Assembly (NCBI GenBank): GCA_002352445.1
Contig: DEIL01000320.1
Coordinates: forward strand, 6,769 to 15,254
Direction of reading: 5' to 3'
Source: Desulfobulbaceae bacterium UBA2775
GTDB lineage: Bacteria; Desulfobacterota; Desulfobulbia; Desulfobulbales; Desulfocapsaceae
DNA: 8,486 nucleotides
Shown: one piece after another, positions 5,924 through 8,486 of the stretch
How positions within the stretch are numbered: position 1 is the stretch's first letter
How the letters are laid out: each line of letters begins with the position of its first letter
Notes under the pieces: model-generated
Told to the model about the DNA's origin: nothing
What the model saw: the letters and a program-made list of their open reading frames with translations, nothing else
Database searches by the model: none
Made by a program: the position numbers and the translations under genes

Positions 5924-7447
5924 ATGCAGATCAAAGCAGAAGAAATTAGTCAGATTATTAAAGATCAGATTGGGGAGTACGAAACCAGTATTGACCTCAA
6001 CGAGACCGGTACCGTAATTTCTGTTGGTGACGGTATCGCCCGTGTCTATGGTGTCAAAAACTGCATGGCTATGGAGCTTTTGGAGTTTCCCGGCGGAATT
6101 ATGGGTCTTGCTCTCAACCTGGAAGCGGATAATGTCGGCTGTGCTGTTCTCGGTGATATAACTGGTGTCAAGGAAGGTGATATTGTTAAGCGTACCGGTA
6201 AAATTGCCGAGGTTCCGGTTGGTCCTGAAATGGAAGGCCGTGTTGTTGATGGTATTGGGCAGCCTATTGATGGTCTGGGGCCGATCAACGCTGAGCTCTT
6301 CTCAAAAATCGAAGTGCTCGCTCCGGGTGTTATTGCAAGAAAAGGTGTTCATGAACCATGCTACACCGGTGCAAAAGCTGTAGATGCCATGACTCCTGTA
6401 GGGCGCGGTCAGCGAGAGCTGGTAATCGGTGATCGTCAGATTGGTAAAACCGCACTCTGTGTCGATGCCATTATTGCTCAGAAGAATAGTGATATTCACT
6501 GTATCTATGTTGCTGTTGGTCAGAAAAAATCAACTGTTGCTCTGGTTGTGGAAGCCCTTAGAAAGCATGGCGCCATGGAATATACTACAGTCGTTGCCGC
6601 CTGTGCTTCCGACCCTGCTCCAATGCAGTATATTGCTCCTTTTGCCGGATGTTCAATGGGTGAATATTTCCGCGATAGCGGCAAGCATGCGCTGATTATC
6701 TATGATGATCTCTCAAAGCAGGCTGTCGCCTATCGTGAGCTTTCCCTCCTGCTCAGGCGTCCACCTGGACGTGAAGCGTATCCCGGTGATATCTTCTTTA
6801 ACCATTCCCGTCTGCTTGAGCGTGCGTCCAAGGTAAATGATGAACTTGGTGCCGGCTCTCTGACCGCATTACCGATCATCGAAACCCAGGCCGGTGATGT
6901 TTCCGCCTTTATTCCGACCAATGTTATCTCTATTACAGATGGTCAGGTATACCTTGAGCCGAACCTGTTCTTTTCAGGTGTACGTCCAGCGGTTAATGTA
7001 GGTCTCTCAGTTTCCCGTGTTGGTGGTGCCGCACAGGTAAAAGCAATGAAGCAGGTTGCAGGTACCCTTCGTCTGGATCTTGCTCAGTATCGTGAGCTTG
7101 CAGCATTTGCTGCTTTCGGTTCTGATCTGGATGTTGCAACCCAGGCAAAACTCACTCGAGGAGAGAGGCTTGTTGAGATTCTTAAGCAGCCCCAGTTTCA
7201 ACCGCTGTCGATGGAGAAGCAGGTTACGATCATTTATGCAGGTGCCAATGGTTTCCTTGATGAACTGCCGGTAGATACTCTGGGGGATTATGAAGGTGAA
7301 CTGTACAGCTATATAGAATCTAATGATCCAACTGTTTTCACTGATCTTGCAGCTGAAGAGGAGTTTACCGATCCAATCAAGGAGAAACTGAATAAAGTAC
7401 TGACCAGCTTTGGTGACACTTTCAAGGCAGGTAAAGGCCTTAACTAA
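5924..7447 (+). CDS. atpA: ATP synthase F1 subunit alpha
   Basis: A 507-residue, full-length alpha subunit, the non-catalytic nucleotide-binding half of the alpha3beta3 ring. An N-terminal beta-barrel (about 25-95, GTVISVGDGIARVYGV) is followed by the RecA-like domain with Walker A GDRQIGKT (169-176) after PVGRGQRELVI, and Walker B near HALIIYDDL (255-263). The family signature PAVNVGLSVS (355-364) leads into SRVGGAAQ, where Arg365 is the arginine finger reaching the catalytic site of beta. A C-terminal helical domain follows (about 380-507). The P-loop has Ile172 where many alpha subunits have Thr (GDRQTGKT); this is outside the essential GKT and unlikely to abolish binding. GGGGAG (5911-5916), inside the end of atpH, lies 7 nt before ATG 5924, and the two genes are directly adjacent. 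Confidence 0.99.
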   Translation: MQIKAEEISQIIKDQIGEYETSIDLNETGTVISVGDGIARVYGVKNCMAMELLEFPGGIMGLALNLEADNVGCAVLGDITGVKEGDIVKRTGKIAEVPVGPEMEGRVVDGIGQPIDGLGPINAELFSKIEVLAPGVIARKGVHEPCYTGAKAVDAMTPVGRGQRELVIGDRQIGKTALCVDAIIAQKNSDIHCIYVAVGQKKSTVALVVEALRKHGAMEYTTVVAACASDPAPMQYIAPFAGCSMGEYFRDSGKHALIIYDDLSKQAVAYRELSLLLRRPPGREAYPGDIFFNHSRLLERASKVNDELGAGSLTALPIIETQAGDVSAFIPTNVISITDGQVYLEPNLFFSGVRPAVNVGLSVSRVGGAAQVKAMKQVAGTLRLDLAQYRELAAFAAFGSDLDVATQAKLTRGERLVEILKQPQFQPLSMEKQVTIIYAGANGFLDELPVDTLGDYEGELYSYIESNDPTVFTDLAAEEEFTDPIKEKLNKVLTSFGDTFKAGKGLN

Positions 7448-7465
7448 TCCAGGATAGGACAAGAT

Positions 7466-8335
7466 ATGCCAAGTTTAAAGGATGTCAAATCAAAGATCAC
7501 TGGTGTACAGAAGACATCACAGATCACCAAAGCCATGAACATGGTTGCCGCGGCGAAACTGCGCGGCGCCCAGGAGAAGATGGAGGCCTTCCGGCCATAC
7601 ACCTCACAGTTCAATGAGGCTATGTCAAACCTGTCCGGCGGAGCAAACACCTCGGCATTTCCACTCATGGAAAATCGTGATGTGAAAAAGGTTGAGCTGG
7701 TGGTTATCACCTCTGATCGCGGTTTATGCGGCTCCTACAATGCTAACATCATCAAATTGGTTATGGAGATGATAGCGAAGTATGAGGCTGAGGGCAAAGA
7801 CATCAGTCTGGTATGTGTAGGAAAAAAAGGATTTCAATTACTGAAAAAGACTGGAAAGGTAAGAAAAAGTTATCTTAATGTCATGTCAGGCTTTGAGATG
7901 TTTAACGCAAGGGAGATTGCCACTGATATCGCCGGGGAGTTTCTCAGCGGGGCAACAGATAAAGTTGAAGTCGTTTTTGGAGAATTCAAATCTGTTGCAA
8001 TTCAGAGACCGGTTGATGTTTCTTTTCTCCCTATTCAGCCGGTTGAAGCTGACAGTGAGGCAGAGAAGAAATTCTCGGGTGAATATATCTATGAACCTTC
8101 ATCAGAAGAACTTATGGATACACTGCAGCCGCTCTATCTCAATGTCCTCATTTATCATGCGATGTTGGAGGTAGGTACCAGTGAGCACGCCGCAAGGATG
8201 ACAGCGATGGATAATGCAACCACCGCATGTAAGGATATTGTGAGTAATTTGACCATCATCTATAATAAGGCTCGTCAGGCTGCAGTAACGAATGAGCTTA
8301 TGGATATTGTTGGTGGCGCAGAAGCCCTGAAATAA
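7466..8335 (+). CDS. atpG: ATP synthase F1 subunit gamma
   Basis: A 289-residue, complete gamma subunit, the central rotor shaft that turns inside the alpha3beta3 head and couples to the c-ring. The N-terminal helix is classic: PSLKDVKSKITGVQKTSQIT then KAMNMVAAAKLRGAQ (to about residue 36). The Rossmann-like middle starts VELVVITSDRGLCGSYNANI (about 75-94). The C-terminal helix holds EHAARMTAMDNAT and the signature VTNELMDIVGGAEAL near the end. The start is ATG 7466, 18 nt after the atpA stop, with AGGATAGGA at 7451-7459 as ribosome binding site. In this operon type atpD (beta) and atpC (epsilon) should follow, but at least 151 nt of non-coding sequence come first. No defect is seen in the protein. 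Confidence 0.98.
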   Translation: MPSLKDVKSKITGVQKTSQITKAMNMVAAAKLRGAQEKMEAFRPYTSQFNEAMSNLSGGANTSAFPLMENRDVKKVELVVITSDRGLCGSYNANIIKLVMEMIAKYEAEGKDISLVCVGKKGFQLLKKTGKVRKSYLNVMSGFEMFNAREIATDIAGEFLSGATDKVEVVFGEFKSVAIQRPVDVSFLPIQPVEADSEAEKKFSGEYIYEPSSEELMDTLQPLYLNVLIYHAMLEVGTSEHAARMTAMDNATTACKDIVSNLTIIYNKARQAAVTNELMDIVGGAEALK

Positions 8336-8420
8336 TAATTTAAAATATTGATAATTTGGCAAAGTCCTGAAAATATTAAAATAGGATGGCTAAGTAAGAA
8401 AATTCATATGCGAGGCGTAA

Positions 8421-8472
8421 AATAATTCTATGATTTCAGTGTACCAGGGTCCGTTGGGATTATAGAATTATT
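8421..8472 (+). ncRNA. Long RNA hairpin downstream of atpG
   Basis: AATAATTCTAT (8421-8431) and ATAGAATTATT (8462-8472) are a perfect 11-bp inverted repeat. Pairing continues for ten more positions (8432-8441 with 8452-8461): five Watson-Crick pairs and five pairs that are G-U in plus-strand RNA. This gives 21 uninterrupted pairs around a loop of about 10 nt. The following bases (GAAACAACG) contain no T-run, so it is not a standard terminator. It may be an intercistronic stability or processing element of the atp mRNA, or one end of a short dispersed repeat. The ncRNA label means a structured RNA element, not a proven separate transcript. Confidence 0.45.
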
Positions 8473-8486
8473 GAAACAACGAAGCA

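Noticed and set aside
6428..6451. Thr to Ile change in the alpha-subunit P-loop as a functional defect
   Set aside because: The essential GKT is intact and alpha sites are non-catalytic; a conservative lineage variation is the simpler reading.
8408..8425. Start resembling the atpF N-terminus (ATG..MRGVK) after atpG
   Set aside because: The frame stops after five codons; the similarity to the start of atpF is too short to show a duplicated fragment.

Overview
The window is a stretch of ordinary bacterial chromosome of moderate GC content. It carries an ArsR-type regulator (minus strand, cut by the left edge), an isochorismatase-family hydrolase, alanyl-tRNA synthetase (alaS), and the first five genes of an F-type ATP synthase operon in the order b', b, delta, alpha, gamma. 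Two things suggest a Desulfobacterota (deltaproteobacterial) sulfate reducer-type genome, perhaps Desulfobulbales-like: paired b'/b subunits heading an operon without the a and c genes, and the Cys-rich insertion in AlaRS. This placement is inferred from gene order and protein character, not from a database search.

Layout. 1-227 (-): ArsR/SmtB helix-turn-helix regulator, only the N-terminal 75 residues. 228-592: divergent intergenic region with no gene. 593-1159 (+): isochorismatase-like cysteine hydrolase. 1160-1380: a 76-nt near-perfect hairpin built from 9-nt CACAGAG/CTCTGTG units, then a second palindrome overlapping the likely alaS promoter. 1381-4029 (+): complete alaS. 4030-4257: atp promoter (TTGACA-N17-TAAAAA) and a leader of about 155 nt with two hairpins sharing ATTCAT/ATGAAT sequences. 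4258-8335 (+): tightly packed atpF', atpF, atpH, atpA, atpG (gaps of 2, -4, 0 and 18 nt). 8336-8486: non-coding, ending in a 52-nt hairpin whose non-Watson-Crick pairs are all G-U when read as plus-strand RNA.

How it works together. The atp genes encode the peripheral stalk (b, b', delta), the catalytic-head subunit alpha and the rotor shaft gamma. Beta and epsilon (atpD, atpC) are expected just beyond the right edge, and the a and c membrane subunits must be elsewhere in the genome. AlaRS is a housekeeping enzyme that happens to be adjacent. The ArsR regulator and the hydrolase are divergent neighbours with no demonstrated link.

No mobile element with a transposase, CRISPR array, tRNA, rRNA or defence system is visible, and no convincing new multi-gene system. 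The observations worth checking are non-coding: the atp leader, the post-atpG hairpin, the CTCTGTG hairpin and the alaS palindrome.
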